Shown here: piece by piece, positions 43,335 to 53,298 of the stretch | Position numbering within the stretch: position 1 is the stretch's first letter | How the letters are laid out: every line of letters starts with the position of its first letter | NCBI RefSeq assembly: GCF_018130065.1 | Contig: NZ_JAFCME010000025.1 | Span: forward strand, 1-64,000 | Direction: 5' to 3' | Length of the DNA: 64,000 bases | Source: Bradyrhizobium sp. AUGA SZCCT0158 | Lineage (GTDB): Bacteria > Pseudomonadota > Alphaproteobacteria > Rhizobiales > Xanthobacteraceae | Translations under genes and position numbers: made by a program | Notes under the pieces: model-generated | Seen by the model: only the letters and a program-made list of their open reading frames with translations | Told to the model about the DNA's origin: nothing | The model's database searches: none

Positions 43335-44318
43335 GTGACTATTCTGGTGACCGGCAGTTCCGGACATCTCGGCGAGGCACTGGTCCGTACCCTGCAGGCT
43401 GAGCGGCGTGAAGTCCTCGGCATCGACGTTCTTCCCGGCGCGTTCACGCAGCTCGTGGGCTCGATCACGGACCGCGGCGTTGTGCGACAATGCATGAAGG
43501 GCGTCACGGCCGTGCTGCACGCAGCGACGCTGCACAAGCCGCATGTGGCGACCCACAGCCGTCAGGACTTTGTCGACGTCAACATCACAGGCACGCTCAA
43601 TCTGCTTGAGGAAGCCACGGCTGCGGGCGTCACGGCGTTCGTCTATACCAGCACCACGAGCGTGTTCGGTGACGCGCTGGTGCCGCCACCGGGCGAGCCC
43701 GCGGCCTGGGTGACGGAAGACGTCATCCCGGTGCCGAAAAACATCTACGGCGTCACCAAGGCGGCCGCCGAGGACCTGTGCCAGCTGTTTGCCCGCAACC
43801 ATTCACTTGGCGCCATCGTCCTGCGCACCTCGCGTTTCTTTCCCGAGGAAGACGACAACCGCTCCGTCCGCGAGGGCTATGCCGACGCCAACCTCAAGGC
43901 CAACGAATTTCTCCATCGCCGCGTCGATCTCGAGGACGTGGTCAGCGCGCATCTGCTGGCCCTCAGCCACGCGCCATCAGCAGGTTTCGCGAAATACATC
44001 ATCAGCGCCACGACGCCGTTCTCGCGCAATGATACCGCGGACTTGCGCAGCGATTTGCCGCTTGTGCTGCGCCGTTACGTGCCCGGCTTTGAGGCGGCAT
44101 ATGCACGGCGCGGCTGGACGATGGCGTCCGGCATCGACCGGGTTTACGTCAACGCCAAAGCGCGCGCTGAACTCGGCTGGCAACCGCGCCATGATTTCCA
44201 CACCCTGCTGGCGCGGCTGCAAACCGGTGACGACATCCGCAGCCCGCTCGCGCGGCAGGTCGGCAGCAAGGGCTATCACGACCGCGTCTTCCACGACGGG
44301 CCCTATCCGCTGGAGTGA
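43335..44318 (+). CDS. NAD(P)-dependent epimerase/dehydratase (extended SDR)
   Basis: A 327-aa extended short-chain dehydrogenase. The nucleotide motif TGSSGHLG lies at residues 6-13, and the active-site YGVTK near 139 is preceded by the Ser/Thr-rich STTSVFG. Substrates of relatives are nucleotide sugars or sugar acids. The start is GTG 43335. The gene ends 96 bases before a strong bidirectional terminator, so it closes the unit that began at the aldolase gene. Confidence 0.88.
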   Translation: MTILVTGSSGHLGEALVRTLQAERREVLGIDVLPGAFTQLVGSITDRGVVRQCMKGVTAVLHAATLHKPHVATHSRQDFVDVNITGTLNLLEEATAAGVTAFVYTSTTSVFGDALVPPPGEPAAWVTEDVIPVPKNIYGVTKAAAEDLCQLFARNHSLGAIVLRTSRFFPEEDDNRSVREGYADANLKANEFLHRRVDLEDVVSAHLLALSHAPSAGFAKYIISATTPFSRNDTADLRSDLPLVLRRYVPGFEAAYARRGWTMASGIDRVYVNAKARAELGWQPRHDFHTLLARLQTGDDIRSPLARQVGSKGYHDRVFHDGPYPLE

Positions 44319-44411
44319 GGGGTCACGCCGACATTCGCCCGGGTTATCGGAATTGAAAATCTTGGGAATTGCGTGTAAGGTGTTTTCCAACGACCTCTGC
44401 ACTATCGAATC

Positions 44412-44442
44412 AAAACGCCGCCCAATTCCGGGCGGCGTTTTT
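44412..44442. terminator. Strong bidirectional intrinsic terminator
   Basis: AAAACGCCGCCC, loop AATTCC, GGGCGGCGTTTTT. The stem is GC-rich with A-run on one side and T-run on the other, so it can end the rightward epimerase transcript and the leftward aldehyde dehydrogenase transcript. Confidence 0.92.
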
Positions 44443-44489
44443 GTTTTGGCGAGCCCGTCACACAATCGTGGCCGTAGACCGCGCCTCGT

Positions 44490-45970
44490 TCAACGCATGA
44501 CAAATGGATTGGCTGGCGCGCCCTTTGCCGTCGATATCCAAACGCTCTTGGTTTCCAGATATTCTCCCACCGCGTGAATGCCACTCTCGCGGCCGAGACC
44601 CGAATACTTCATCCCGCCGAACGGCATCATGTAACTGATCGCCCGGTAAGTATTCACCCAAACGGTGCCGGCACGCAGAAGCTTTGGTACCCGCACCGCG
44701 CGTCCCAGATCCTGAGTCCATATGCCGGCGGCAAGACCGTAGATCGTGTCGTTCGCAATGCGGATCGCGTCTTCCTCAGTGTCGAAGCCGATGATCGAGA
44801 GCACCGGCCCGAACACTTCCTCCCGCGCAATCCGCATGGAATTGTCGACGTCGGTGAAGATGGTCGGTTCAACGAACTGGCCGCCCTTGATGCCGGCGCC
44901 CGAGGCGGGCTTTCCGCCGAGCAGACAGCGGGCACCCTCCGCTTTCGCTACGTCAATGTAATCGAGCACCTTCTTGTATTGGGCTGGGGTGGTGATGGGA
45001 CCAATATTGGTATCCGATTGCATCGGATCGCCGATCTTGGCGGACCTTGCGAGCTCCAGCAAACGCTCCACGAACTTGTCCTTGATCGAATTCTGAACAA
45101 GGAGGCGCGATCCCGCAATACAGGTCTGCCCTGTCGCCGCAAAAATGCCGGAGACCGCGCCCGAGGCAGCGGCGGTCAGATCGGCATCCTCGAAGACAAT
45201 GTTGGGTGATTTCCCGCCGAGTTCGAGCGAAACTCGCTTCAAGCTGCGCGCAGCGGTCTCGTACACCTTCGCGCCGGTCGCGTCCGAACCGGTGAAGGTA
45301 ATCTTGGCGACGCCAGGATGTGAGATCAGCTCCGTTCCGACCTCGGGGCCAAAGCCCGTCACCACGTTGAAGATACCATCTGGAATGCCGGCCTCCTTCG
45401 TGAGCGCGGCGAATTCCAGCGTGCTGGCGGACGTGAACTCCGACGGCTTGACGATGACGGCACAGCCCGCGGCAAGGGCCGCGGCGCACTTCCAGGCGAC
45501 AAAGAGAAGCGGCGAATTCCAGGCCGTCAGCGCCGCGACGACACCGACCGGCTCGCGCGTCGTGTAGGCGAAGGTGTCCGGCTTATCGATCGGCACAAGG
45601 CCGCCTTCGAGCTTGTCGACGAGTCCGCCGAAATAGCACCACCATTCCGGATGGTACCGAAGCTGGCCAAGCATCTCCGCCAAGAGCTTGCCGTTGTCAC
45701 GCACCTCGATCTCCGCGAGGCGTTCGGCATTTTCAGCCACGAGGTCGCCAAGCTTCCGCATCGCCTTTCCGCGTGCGGACGCCGTCATCGTCGACCAGGG
45801 GCCGCGCCACATCGCGTCGTTGGCGGCTTTACCGCCTTGTCGACATCGGCCTTGTTGCCGCGAGGGATCTTCGCCCAAGGCGCGCCGCGGTAGGGGTCGA
45901 TCGACTCGAACCACTCACCACCGACAGGATTCGCGTACTCGCCGCCAATGAAATGCTGGTAGGTCTTCAT
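44490..45970 (-). pseudogene. Aldehyde dehydrogenase gene broken by one frameshift
   Basis: The N-terminal 47 residues (MKTYQHFIGGEYANPVGGEW to KADVDKAV) are in one frame and start at ATG 45970 after AGGAGGG. The rest (from KAANDAMWRGPWSTM onward) is in another. Adding one base near 45827, changing AAGCCGCC back to AAGGCCGCC on the minus strand, restores a single 490-residue chain. Catalytic Cys (ATGQTCIAGS, codon 45120-45122) and Glu (LELGGK, codon 45222-45224) are intact, and there is no other damage. Either a fresh mutation or a sequencing error. The intact enzyme would oxidise an aldehyde with NAD(P). It follows the dipeptidase gene by 23 bases. Confidence 0.85.
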
Positions 45971-45993
45971 CTGACCCTCCTATTTATGGAACG

Positions 45994-47397
45994 TTATGTC
46001 CCCGCTTCCGCGAACGCCGCCAGGATCCGCGCCCATGAGCGGATGCCTTTGTGGAAACTCTTGAGGTCGTACTTCTCGTTCGGCGAATGGATGTTGTCGT
46101 CGTCGAGGCCGAAGCCGACCAGGACGGTATCGAGGCCGAGCGTGCGCTTGAAGTCCGCGACGATCGGGATCGAGGCGCCGGAGCCGATCAGCAGCGCTTC
46201 CTTGCCCCATTCGTCGGTCAGGGCGCGCTTGGCGGCGGCCAGCGGCTTCATGTTCCAGTCGAGCGCGATCGCCGGCGCGTTGGAGTGATCGATGAATTCG
46301 GCCTTGCAATCGCCGGGCAGCCGCGCCGTCACATAATCGCGGAAGGCCTTGCGGATCTTGTCCGGGTTCTGTCCCTCCACCAGGCGGAACGAAATTTTTG
46401 CGGAGGCTTCCGCCGCGATCACGGTCTTGGAGCCCTCGCCGGTGTAGCCGCCGACGATGCCGTTGATGTCGCAGGTCGGGCGCGAGGACACCTGTTCGAT
46501 CAGGAGGCGGTCCTTTTCGCCGGCCGGGATCGAAAGGCCGATCGGCTTCAGGAATGATTCCGGCGTCAGATTGAGATTCTTCCATTGCGCGAGGATGTCC
46601 GGCGGCAGGTCCTTCACGCCGTCGTAGAAGCCGGGAATGGTGATGCGGCCGTTGTCGTCGAACAGGCCGCCGAGAATTTTGGTCAGCACCCGGATCGGGT
46701 TCTGCGCACCGCCGCCGAAGATGCCGGAATGCAGATCGCGGTTGGCGGCCTTGATCTTGACCTCGTCATAGACGAGCCCGCGCAATGACGTCGTGATCGC
46801 CGGCGTATTCTGGTCCCACATGCCGGTGTCGCAGACCAGCGCGAAGTCCGCTTTCAGGTCAGCCTTGTTGTGTTCGAGGAACGGCACGAAGTTTTTTGAG
46901 CCGACCTCTTCCTCGCCCTCGATCACGATGGTGACGTCGACCGGCAGCGATCCGGTCACCGATTTCCACGCGCGGCAGGCTTCGACGAAGGTCATCAGCT
47001 GTCCCTTGTCGTCCTCCGCCCCGCGCGCAACGATGATCTTGCGGCCGTCGGCATGGTCGGTCACGACCGGCTCGAACGGCGGGCGGTGCCACAGGTTCAA
47101 GGGGTCGACCGGCTGCACATCATAATGCCCGTAGAACAGCACGTGCGGCCGCCCGCCCTTGCCGCCATTCATCTTGGCGACGATCGCAGGATGCCCCGCC
47201 GTCGGCCGCACCTCCGCCGCAAAACCGAGCGTCGCGATGTCCTTGGCCAGGTGATCGGCGGCCGCCTTGCAATCGCCGGCAAAGGCGGGATCGGCCGAGA
47301 TCGACTTGATCCGCAGCAGCGCAAACAGCCGTTCGAGGCTGTTGTCGAAATCGGCATCGATGCGGTCGAGGACCGGCTGAAGCTGTGCGTTGGCCAT
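45994..47397 (-). CDS. M20-family dipeptidase (metallopeptidase)
   Basis: A 467-aa zinc peptidase starting MANAQLQPVLDRIDADF. Metal-binding motifs are in order: FYGHYDVQP, RGAEDDKGQ, and EGEEEVGS with the catalytic Glu pair, then the dimerisation lid and a closing DDDNIHSPNE His. The frame is open further upstream, but this ATG follows AAGGGGAAACCG and overlaps the stop of the GT87 gene by one base (TGATG), showing translational coupling. The family cleaves dipeptides and N-acyl amino acids. Confidence 0.9.
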   Translation of the reverse strand: MANAQLQPVLDRIDADFDNSLERLFALLRIKSISADPAFAGDCKAAADHLAKDIATLGFAAEVRPTAGHPAIVAKMNGGKGGRPHVLFYGHYDVQPVDPLNLWHRPPFEPVVTDHADGRKIIVARGAEDDKGQLMTFVEACRAWKSVTGSLPVDVTIVIEGEEEVGSKNFVPFLEHNKADLKADFALVCDTGMWDQNTPAITTSLRGLVYDEVKIKAANRDLHSGIFGGGAQNPIRVLTKILGGLFDDNGRITIPGFYDGVKDLPPDILAQWKNLNLTPESFLKPIGLSIPAGEKDRLLIEQVSSRPTCDINGIVGGYTGEGSKTVIAAEASAKISFRLVEGQNPDKIRKAFRDYVTARLPGDCKAEFIDHSNAPAIALDWNMKPLAAAKRALTDEWGKEALLIGSGASIPIVADFKRTLGLDTVLVGFGLDDDNIHSPNEKYDLKSFHKGIRSWARILAAFAEAGT

Positions 47398-48731
47398 CAC
47401 GGTTTCCCCTTGGCTGTGGGCATTGTTGTTGCGTCGATTTGTAGCCCGCTTGTGGACCGAGGCAAAGTGGCGGAAGCGTCCGCATTCGGCGGGTGCAGCA
47501 TGTGCCAGACCAGCCCCGCCACCAGCAGCGCGGTCGAGGCCAGATTGTTCCCGTAAGCCTGCAGGTCGGTCGGAAAGATCGGCAGCGACAGACACAAGAG
47601 CAAGCCTGCGACGGCCAGAAGCGTCCAGGTGCCGGCCTTCACCGCAGGCCGCGGGTCATACGCGGCGCGATGGATGAGAACTGTCATCGGGAAGAACAGC
47701 CACATGAAATAGTACTGACGGGCCAGCGGTGAGGCGACCGTCATCAGGCAGAACAGGATGCCGAGTTCCTCGGCGTCGGAGCGTTCGGTGCGACGCGACG
47801 CCGGCGGCATCACCGCAATGTAACCGAGCCCGATCGCCAGCGAGACCGCCAGCACGATCCAGTTCGCCGTCTTGAAGTCGAGGTTGGCGATATTCATGGT
47901 GCGAACCGGTTTGGCCGGATCTTCCTGATTGTGGTTCACCGGCCGCGCCAGGCGGTGTGTCACCGCGATGATGGACTGATTGACCCACGACCAGTTCTGC
48001 TCGTCACGCTGGCCGAACCCCTTTTCCGAGCTCGATCCCACCATGCCCTGATACCAGGTCTTCAATTCGGCAACGTTGTGCTGGAAGCCGCGGAACGGCG
48101 CCGGCAGCACGAACAGAAACACGATCAGGAAGACCAGCATGCTGGCGGCGGCCGCCCACTGCCTGCGCCAGACCAGATAGGGGAACACCGCCACCGGAAA
48201 CACCTTGATCGCGGTGGCGAGCGCAAACATGCTTCCCGCCATCCATCCGCGCTGATCGCGCAGCAGCCAGAATCCGTACAGCATCAGTGCCAGCAGCACG
48301 AGGTTGGGCTGCCCGAGGTCGAACATGTCGAACACGAAGGTAACCGTGACAATGCCCGGCAGCGCTTCCAGCCAAGGACCGGGCTTTTGACCCGACCCCG
48401 CCATCGCGTGCGAATACTGCCCCGTCATCCACCACGCGACGATGTTGAGGAACGACAGGCACAGATAAAGCGGGATCTTGCCGAAGTAGCTCGGAATCGC
48501 CAACAGCAGCGCCGACAGCGGCGGATAGATGAAGTCGAGGGTCCCTCGCGTCACCCGCAGGTAAAGATCGCCACCGTGAAGCACCTGCTGGCCCGCCCAA
48601 TACCAGAGCGCGTAGTCCTTCGTCTTGCCGTTGCCCCAGATTTCGGGAACCAGAACGTCTGCGGTCAAGGCGATGCAGACAACGATAAAGAGGACATCCA
48701 GCGGACGTCGCAAAGATGGCCATCTAAGCAC
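47397..48731 (-). CDS. GT87/DUF2029-family membrane mannosyltransferase
   Basis: A 444-aa polytopic membrane protein with about ten spans. The loop DYALWYWAGQQVLHGGDLY after the first span and FIYPPLSALLL, then the FDLGQPNLVLLALMLYGFWLL segment, match the DUF2029/GT87 family of polyprenyl-phosphate-mannose dependent transferases (GT-C fold). It acts on cell-envelope glycans by analogy. Its stop shares one base with the dipeptidase start. Confidence 0.82.
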   Translation of the reverse strand: MLRWPSLRRPLDVLFIVVCIALTADVLVPEIWGNGKTKDYALWYWAGQQVLHGGDLYLRVTRGTLDFIYPPLSALLLAIPSYFGKIPLYLCLSFLNIVAWWMTGQYSHAMAGSGQKPGPWLEALPGIVTVTFVFDMFDLGQPNLVLLALMLYGFWLLRDQRGWMAGSMFALATAIKVFPVAVFPYLVWRRQWAAAASMLVFLIVFLFVLPAPFRGFQHNVAELKTWYQGMVGSSSEKGFGQRDEQNWSWVNQSIIAVTHRLARPVNHNQEDPAKPVRTMNIANLDFKTANWIVLAVSLAIGLGYIAVMPPASRRTERSDAEELGILFCLMTVASPLARQYYFMWLFFPMTVLIHRAAYDPRPAVKAGTWTLLAVAGLLLCLSLPIFPTDLQAYGNNLASTALLVAGLVWHMLHPPNADASATLPRSTSGLQIDATTMPTAKGKP

Positions 48732-48856
48732 GGGGATTACTCACTTTCACGGAGGGAGACGGTGCACGGCGGCTGCATTCAGTAGCAACCAGGTTCACGT
48801 GCGGACCAGTCGATGCGAGGCTTACTTGCACAATCTGGGACGTCAGTTCGGGACGA

Positions 48857-50350
48857 TCATGGCTCTTGCTTACCCCTGATCTCGAAAATCCTGGTAAGCA
48901 GACCCTTGTTCAGTGTGGCGTGGGCAATGGCCGCAAAATCGGGTTTTTGCGCGATGATCTCAGCGACCTCCGAACCCCTCAGGATCGCAAAGGCGGGCGG
49001 CTTCAGGTTGGCTATATCCGTGAGCCCTACCATGCGAATAGGTGCGGCAACATATGCCAGCGTGTTCAAATCGGCACTGGTGGTGACATAGAGCGTACCC
49101 TGCATCGCCTCCCTGACCGCGGCTATGGTCTGCGCCGACGTCTTCGACTGACTAAACGCGATCGGAGCGGCCGGGATAACAATCCAGCCGAGAACGATCA
49201 AGGCGGTTGATATCCCGGTTACAACCGTGTTGCTGACGGCAATCAACCAGGGTCGCGTGGCCCACCACCGGTCGAACAGGATCCCTCCCACTACGGCGAG
49301 CGCCAAATTGGCAGGCATCGCATAGCGCGTCGCCACACCCCCGGGCCAGATCAGCAGCAGCATGGACGCGACCGTCGCATAAAGCACGGCAGCAAGCATG
49401 AGATCGCGCTCTCGACCGAAGGCGTTCCGTGCGAGGGCGACGATTGCCGGAAACAGCAGCACAGAACCCGGCAACCATTCCACCAGGAAAAGGCTGAGGA
49501 CAAAATCCAGGTGATCCCTCACCCATTGCATCAGCGTCATTCCCTCGGACAAACGCGAATGGAGGATCCAGCCCTTTACGTCGCCTGGAATCATGACCAT
49601 CCAATACCAGCTCCCAACGGTCAGCCCGGCCATTGCGTTGGCGAAGACAAAACCCGGAATATCGCTCCAACGCCGCTTCACCAGCAGGTACGCACCAACG
49701 CCCAGCGCAAAATAGGTAATGGGCTGGGGACCCTTGGCGAGGCCCGCCGCCGCCAGCAGAACACCGATGGCGAGCCACCGGAAAATTGACGTGGATCCGC
49801 TGGAAACGCCCTTCCACCACAAGAAGAAACCGCCGAACAGCAGCACCGACAAGGTAACATCAGGCTCGGCAGTGACAAACTTCTGACTGACTATCGGACA
49901 CGCAAACCAGCAGAGCGCGCCAAACACCGCAGGCGCCTTGCGGGTGTGCGGCAACACCAGATGGAACACCATCAACCCGCCGGCGAGCAGAAACAGCAAA
50001 TGCGGTATGCGCGCCGACCAAACCGAAACGCCACCCGAGAGCTTGCCGATTGCCGCGGCAATCCACGACAGCAGAACCGGACGCTCGATATACCGAACGC
50101 CGTACAGATGGGGCGTAAGCCATTGCCCGTCCTCGACGGCGCCTCGCGCGAGTCCGATGACCGTTCCCTCTTCGAAATGGGTGCCCCGCAGCGAGACCGC
50201 CGGAAAGGCCATGAGCGCCCAAAGCAACACGACCCAAACCCAGCCTGGAATATTGGCGCCGCGGACGTACGCGACCTGACTCAAGAACCACGTCCATACG
50301 TATTCCGTGACGGCCGTCGAGCCGTCAGCCTGGTTCGCCCTTCGCTCCAT
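48857..50350 (-). CDS. GT39/ArnT-like membrane glycosyltransferase
   Basis: An ArnT-like integral membrane protein of 497 aa, starting MERRANQADGSTAVTEYVW. The first periplasmic loop has RGTHFEEGTVIGLARGAVE with HLYGVRYIERPVLLSWI, as in PMT/ArnT enzymes that take sugars from undecaprenyl phosphate. About eleven spans follow. Its frame is open 20 residues further, but MERR is better placed. Third membrane glycosyltransferase of the region; it precedes the GT87 gene by 125 bases on the same strand. Acceptor unknown. Confidence 0.8.
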   Translation of the reverse strand: MERRANQADGSTAVTEYVWTWFLSQVAYVRGANIPGWVWVVLLWALMAFPAVSLRGTHFEEGTVIGLARGAVEDGQWLTPHLYGVRYIERPVLLSWIAAAIGKLSGGVSVWSARIPHLLFLLAGGLMVFHLVLPHTRKAPAVFGALCWFACPIVSQKFVTAEPDVTLSVLLFGGFFLWWKGVSSGSTSIFRWLAIGVLLAAAGLAKGPQPITYFALGVGAYLLVKRRWSDIPGFVFANAMAGLTVGSWYWMVMIPGDVKGWILHSRLSEGMTLMQWVRDHLDFVLSLFLVEWLPGSVLLFPAIVALARNAFGRERDLMLAAVLYATVASMLLLIWPGGVATRYAMPANLALAVVGGILFDRWWATRPWLIAVSNTVVTGISTALIVLGWIVIPAAPIAFSQSKTSAQTIAAVREAMQGTLYVTTSADLNTLAYVAAPIRMVGLTDIANLKPPAFAILRGSEVAEIIAQKPDFAAIAHATLNKGLLTRIFEIRGKQEP

Positions 50351-50442
50351 CCAGTCCCCTAACCGGCAATCAATCGCGTCGCCGAAGCCATCAATCCGGC
50401 GGCCGTGCAAAATTGCGTTTCGGCGTCCCGTGAGCCCCAGAC

Positions 50443-52068
50443 TTATCGGCGCAGCAATCCGCCAAGTGCGCCGCGCACAATTGAGCGGCCGATCGAACTG
50501 CCAAGCGAGCCGCCGACCGATTTGCCGAGATCGGCGACAACACCACCGATCACCTTGTTAGTGACGGATCGCGTGACATCCCGCGCAATGACCTGGCCGG
50601 TCGACAACCGGCCGCGCTTGTTGTTGGTGCCGAAGATGGTGCCGACGATCCCGCCGATCTGTCCGAGGATTCCACCGCCACCACCGCCGTCATCCGATCC
50701 ATCCGCCGGCGCGGCCGTTCCTGCCATGCGCTTCAGCAGCATCTCATAAGCGGAGTCAGCATCGACCGCAGTGTCGTATTTGCCCTTCACCGGGCTCTTG
50801 TTCATGAGCGCCTTGCGTTCCTCCGGCGTGATCGGGCCGATCCGTCCCGTCGGCGGCCGGATCATCACCCGCTCGACCATCGTCGGCGTGCCGCCGCCTT
50901 CGAGGAACGACACCAGCGCCTCGCCCTTGGCGAGCTCCATGATCACCCGTGCGGTGTCGAGCTTCGGATTGGGCCGGAACGTCTGCGCCGCAGCCGCCAC
51001 CGCCTTCTGGTCGCGCGGCGTGAACGCGCGCAACGCGTGCTGCACGCGGTTGCCCAATTGCGCGAGCACCTTGTCCGGCACGTCGATCGGATTTTGCGTG
51101 ACGAAATAAACACCGACGCCCTTGGAGCGGATCAGCCGCACCACCTGCTCGATCTTGTCCATCAGCGCCTTCGGCGCATCGGTGAACAACAGATGCGCCT
51201 CGTCGAAGAAGAACACCAGTTTCGGCTTCGGCAGGTCGCCGGCCTCAGGCAATTCCTCGAACAGTTCCGACAGCATCCACAACAGGAAGGTTGAGTAGAG
51301 TCGCGGGCTCTGCATCAGCTTGTCCGCGACGAGGATATTGACCATGCCGCGGCCATCGCTGTCGGTCTTCATGAAATCCTTCAGCGTCAGCGCCGGTTCG
51401 CCGAAGAATTTCGCTGCGCCCTGGTTCTCCAGCACCAGCAGCTGGCGCTGAATCGTGCCGACCGTCGCCTTTGAGACGTTGCCGAAGCCCTGCGCGGCCT
51501 TGCGGATCGGCGCCAACGGGTCTTCTTCCGCATCGGCAGCCTTCTTGCCGCCAGCCGGTACGATGGCATCGAGCAGCGCGCGGAGATCCTTCAGATCGAT
51601 CAGCGTCAGTCCGTTCTCATCCGCGACACGGAACGCAACATTGAGGACGCCCTCCTGGACGTCGTTCAAATCGAGCATCCGGGACAGCAGCAACGGTCCC
51701 ATTTCCGTTACGGTGGCCCGGACCGGATGGCCCTGCTCGCCAAACACGTCCCAGAATACGGTCGAGAACTGATCGGGCTGGAAGTTGAGCCCCATTTCGC
51801 CCGCGCGCTTCAGGATAAAGTCCTTGGCTTCGCCGACTTCGGAGATCCCGGACAGGTCACCCTTGATATCGGCTGCGAAAACCGGAACACCGGCGCGGGC
51901 AAACCCTTCCGCCATCACCTGCAGCGACACGGTCTTGCCGGTCCCGGTCGCGCCGGTAACGAGGCCGTGCCGATTAGCGAGTGCGAGCGTCAGCCACGCT
52001 GTCTGCTCGCCCTTGCCGATGAAAATCTTCTCATTGGTATCGGCTGTCTTGTTGTCGGGGGTCGCCAT
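50443..52068 (-). CDS. HerA-like ATPase (DUF853)
   Basis: A 541-aa P-loop ATPase of the HerA/FtsK clan. Walker A GATGTGKT at residues 39-46, an ADIKGDLSG motif, Walker B in LVFFFDEAHLLF and the sensor QNPIDVPDKVLAQLG. The last 140 residues are Gly-rich, ending SIGRSIVRGALGG. The start is ATG 52068 (MATPDNKTAD). DUF853 proteins are widespread; the physiological role is not established, DNA translocation or repair being the usual guess. Confidence 0.9.
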   Translation of the reverse strand: MATPDNKTADTNEKIFIGKGEQTAWLTLALANRHGLVTGATGTGKTVSLQVMAEGFARAGVPVFAADIKGDLSGISEVGEAKDFILKRAGEMGLNFQPDQFSTVFWDVFGEQGHPVRATVTEMGPLLLSRMLDLNDVQEGVLNVAFRVADENGLTLIDLKDLRALLDAIVPAGGKKAADAEEDPLAPIRKAAQGFGNVSKATVGTIQRQLLVLENQGAAKFFGEPALTLKDFMKTDSDGRGMVNILVADKLMQSPRLYSTFLLWMLSELFEELPEAGDLPKPKLVFFFDEAHLLFTDAPKALMDKIEQVVRLIRSKGVGVYFVTQNPIDVPDKVLAQLGNRVQHALRAFTPRDQKAVAAAAQTFRPNPKLDTARVIMELAKGEALVSFLEGGGTPTMVERVMIRPPTGRIGPITPEERKALMNKSPVKGKYDTAVDADSAYEMLLKRMAGTAAPADGSDDGGGGGGILGQIGGIVGTIFGTNNKRGRLSTGQVIARDVTRSVTNKVIGGVVADLGKSVGGSLGSSIGRSIVRGALGGLLRR

Positions 52069-52408
52069 CACATCGCCTCTTCGCGCGCATCGGGAAAGTT
52101 TGGTCGCCAAGCAATGCCATCATATCGCATCCTGCCGGTCGATTGAAACCGTCCATGGACAAGGACATAGCCCGGGCCTTGCACACCCTGCCTCATACTT
52201 TTCTCTAACTCCGGTAGAAATACGTGGGCCGCAGTGCGGTAACATGGCGTGAATCCCGCATTCACTCTTGCATTGCTGCAACACTCGACGAGCGATCTAG
52301 GACGAAATCGCCTTCGCGCGCGCGGATCGCTTGTATTTCAGGTCGCAGACGCTCAAGATAAATTCACAAGGTACGACCCGGTAACAAACCGGCTGAGGGC
52401 GGGGCAAT
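52069..52408. other. Gene-free gap of about 340 bases
   Basis: Divergent promoters for the HerA-like ATPase (leftward) and the DUF2267-type gene (rightward) should lie here. No gene, strong hairpin or recognisable operator is seen. Confidence 0.5.
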
Positions 52409-52774
52409 ATGGACGAATTGATTGGACAGCTGGCCAGCAAGGCCGGCATCGATAGCGTTGTCGCTGAAAAAACCATCGGCATCGTTCTGGGTTTTCTCCG
52501 TAACGAGGGGCCTTCCGACAAGGTTCAGGCTCTGATCGATCAAATTCCAGGCGCCGAGGCTGCGATCGCGGCCTCGAACAGCAGCAGCGGGCTCTCCAGG
52601 TTGATGGGCGGCGGGCTGATGGCGCTCGGCACCAAGCTGATGGCGCTTGGTCTGGGCATGAACGAGATTCAGAACGTGGCGCGTGAACTTTTCAAGTTCG
52701 GCCGCGACAAAATCGGAGCGGACAAAATGGGCGAAATCATTTCGGGGACACCGGGGCTAAGCCAGTTCGCTTGA
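52409..52774 (+). CDS. Small helical protein, DUF2267-like
   Basis: A 121-aa protein, MDELIGQLASKAGIDSVVAEKTIGIVLGFL followed by a Gly/Met-rich middle (LMGGGLMALGTKLMALG) and an amphipathic helix. The N-terminal part matches the short helical repeat of DUF2267-type proteins; DUF2780 is the alternative. There is no signal peptide. The gene precedes a small helix-hairpin-helix gene by 42 bases. The role is unknown. Confidence 0.65.
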   Translation: MDELIGQLASKAGIDSVVAEKTIGIVLGFLRNEGPSDKVQALIDQIPGAEAAIAASNSSSGLSRLMGGGLMALGTKLMALGLGMNEIQNVARELFKFGRDKIGADKMGEIISGTPGLSQFA

Positions 52775-52816
52775 ATCGCCCCCTTCGGCCGCGCACATTC
52801 TCTTGCATCGAGTATC

Positions 52817-53224
52817 ATGACATATCCCCTATCCGAGATCGAAGGCTTGACCGCCTATTCTGCCTCGAAACTCAAATCGCTTGGCATTCGCACGACCGAA
52901 GCGCTGCTTGAAGCCGCCCGCACCGTCAAAGGACGCAAGGCGCTCGCCGCGAAGACCGGGATCAGTGAACAGCAACTGCTCGAATGGGCCAATTTCTCCG
53001 ACTACATGCGGATTCCCGGGATGGGCAAGGCGAAGGTAGGGCTGGTGCGCGCTGCCGGCGTGCCGACGGTTCGCGAACTCGCGCTGCGTAACCCGGCGCG
53101 GCTCGCCCAGAACATGAAAGACGTCAATACCAAGCGTAGGCTGGTCCGCGTCATGCCCTCGGAGAAGTCGGTCGAGCAACTGATCGCCCAGGCGCGCAAG
53201 CTTCAGCCGAAAATCAGCTACTAA
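52817..53224 (+). CDS. DUF4332 helix-hairpin-helix protein
   Basis: A 135-aa protein with two helix-hairpin-helix units: IEGLTAYSASKLKSLGIRTTEALLEAA (seen as GLTAYSASKLKSLGI) and RIPGMGKAKVGLVRAAGV, the DUF4332 pattern. It probably contacts DNA or RNA without sequence specificity. It is upstream of folP by 75 bases on the same strand but has no clear link to folate synthesis. Confidence 0.8.
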   Translation: MTYPLSEIEGLTAYSASKLKSLGIRTTEALLEAARTVKGRKALAAKTGISEQQLLEWANFSDYMRIPGMGKAKVGLVRAAGVPTVRELALRNPARLAQNMKDVNTKRRLVRVMPSEKSVEQLIAQARKLQPKISY

Positions 53225-53298
53225 AAGTCGGCCAACCGACATACGCTGGCGGGGTCCCGCGTCTTGACTCGCTGGCGCGGACCGCGCAAAGCGACCGC

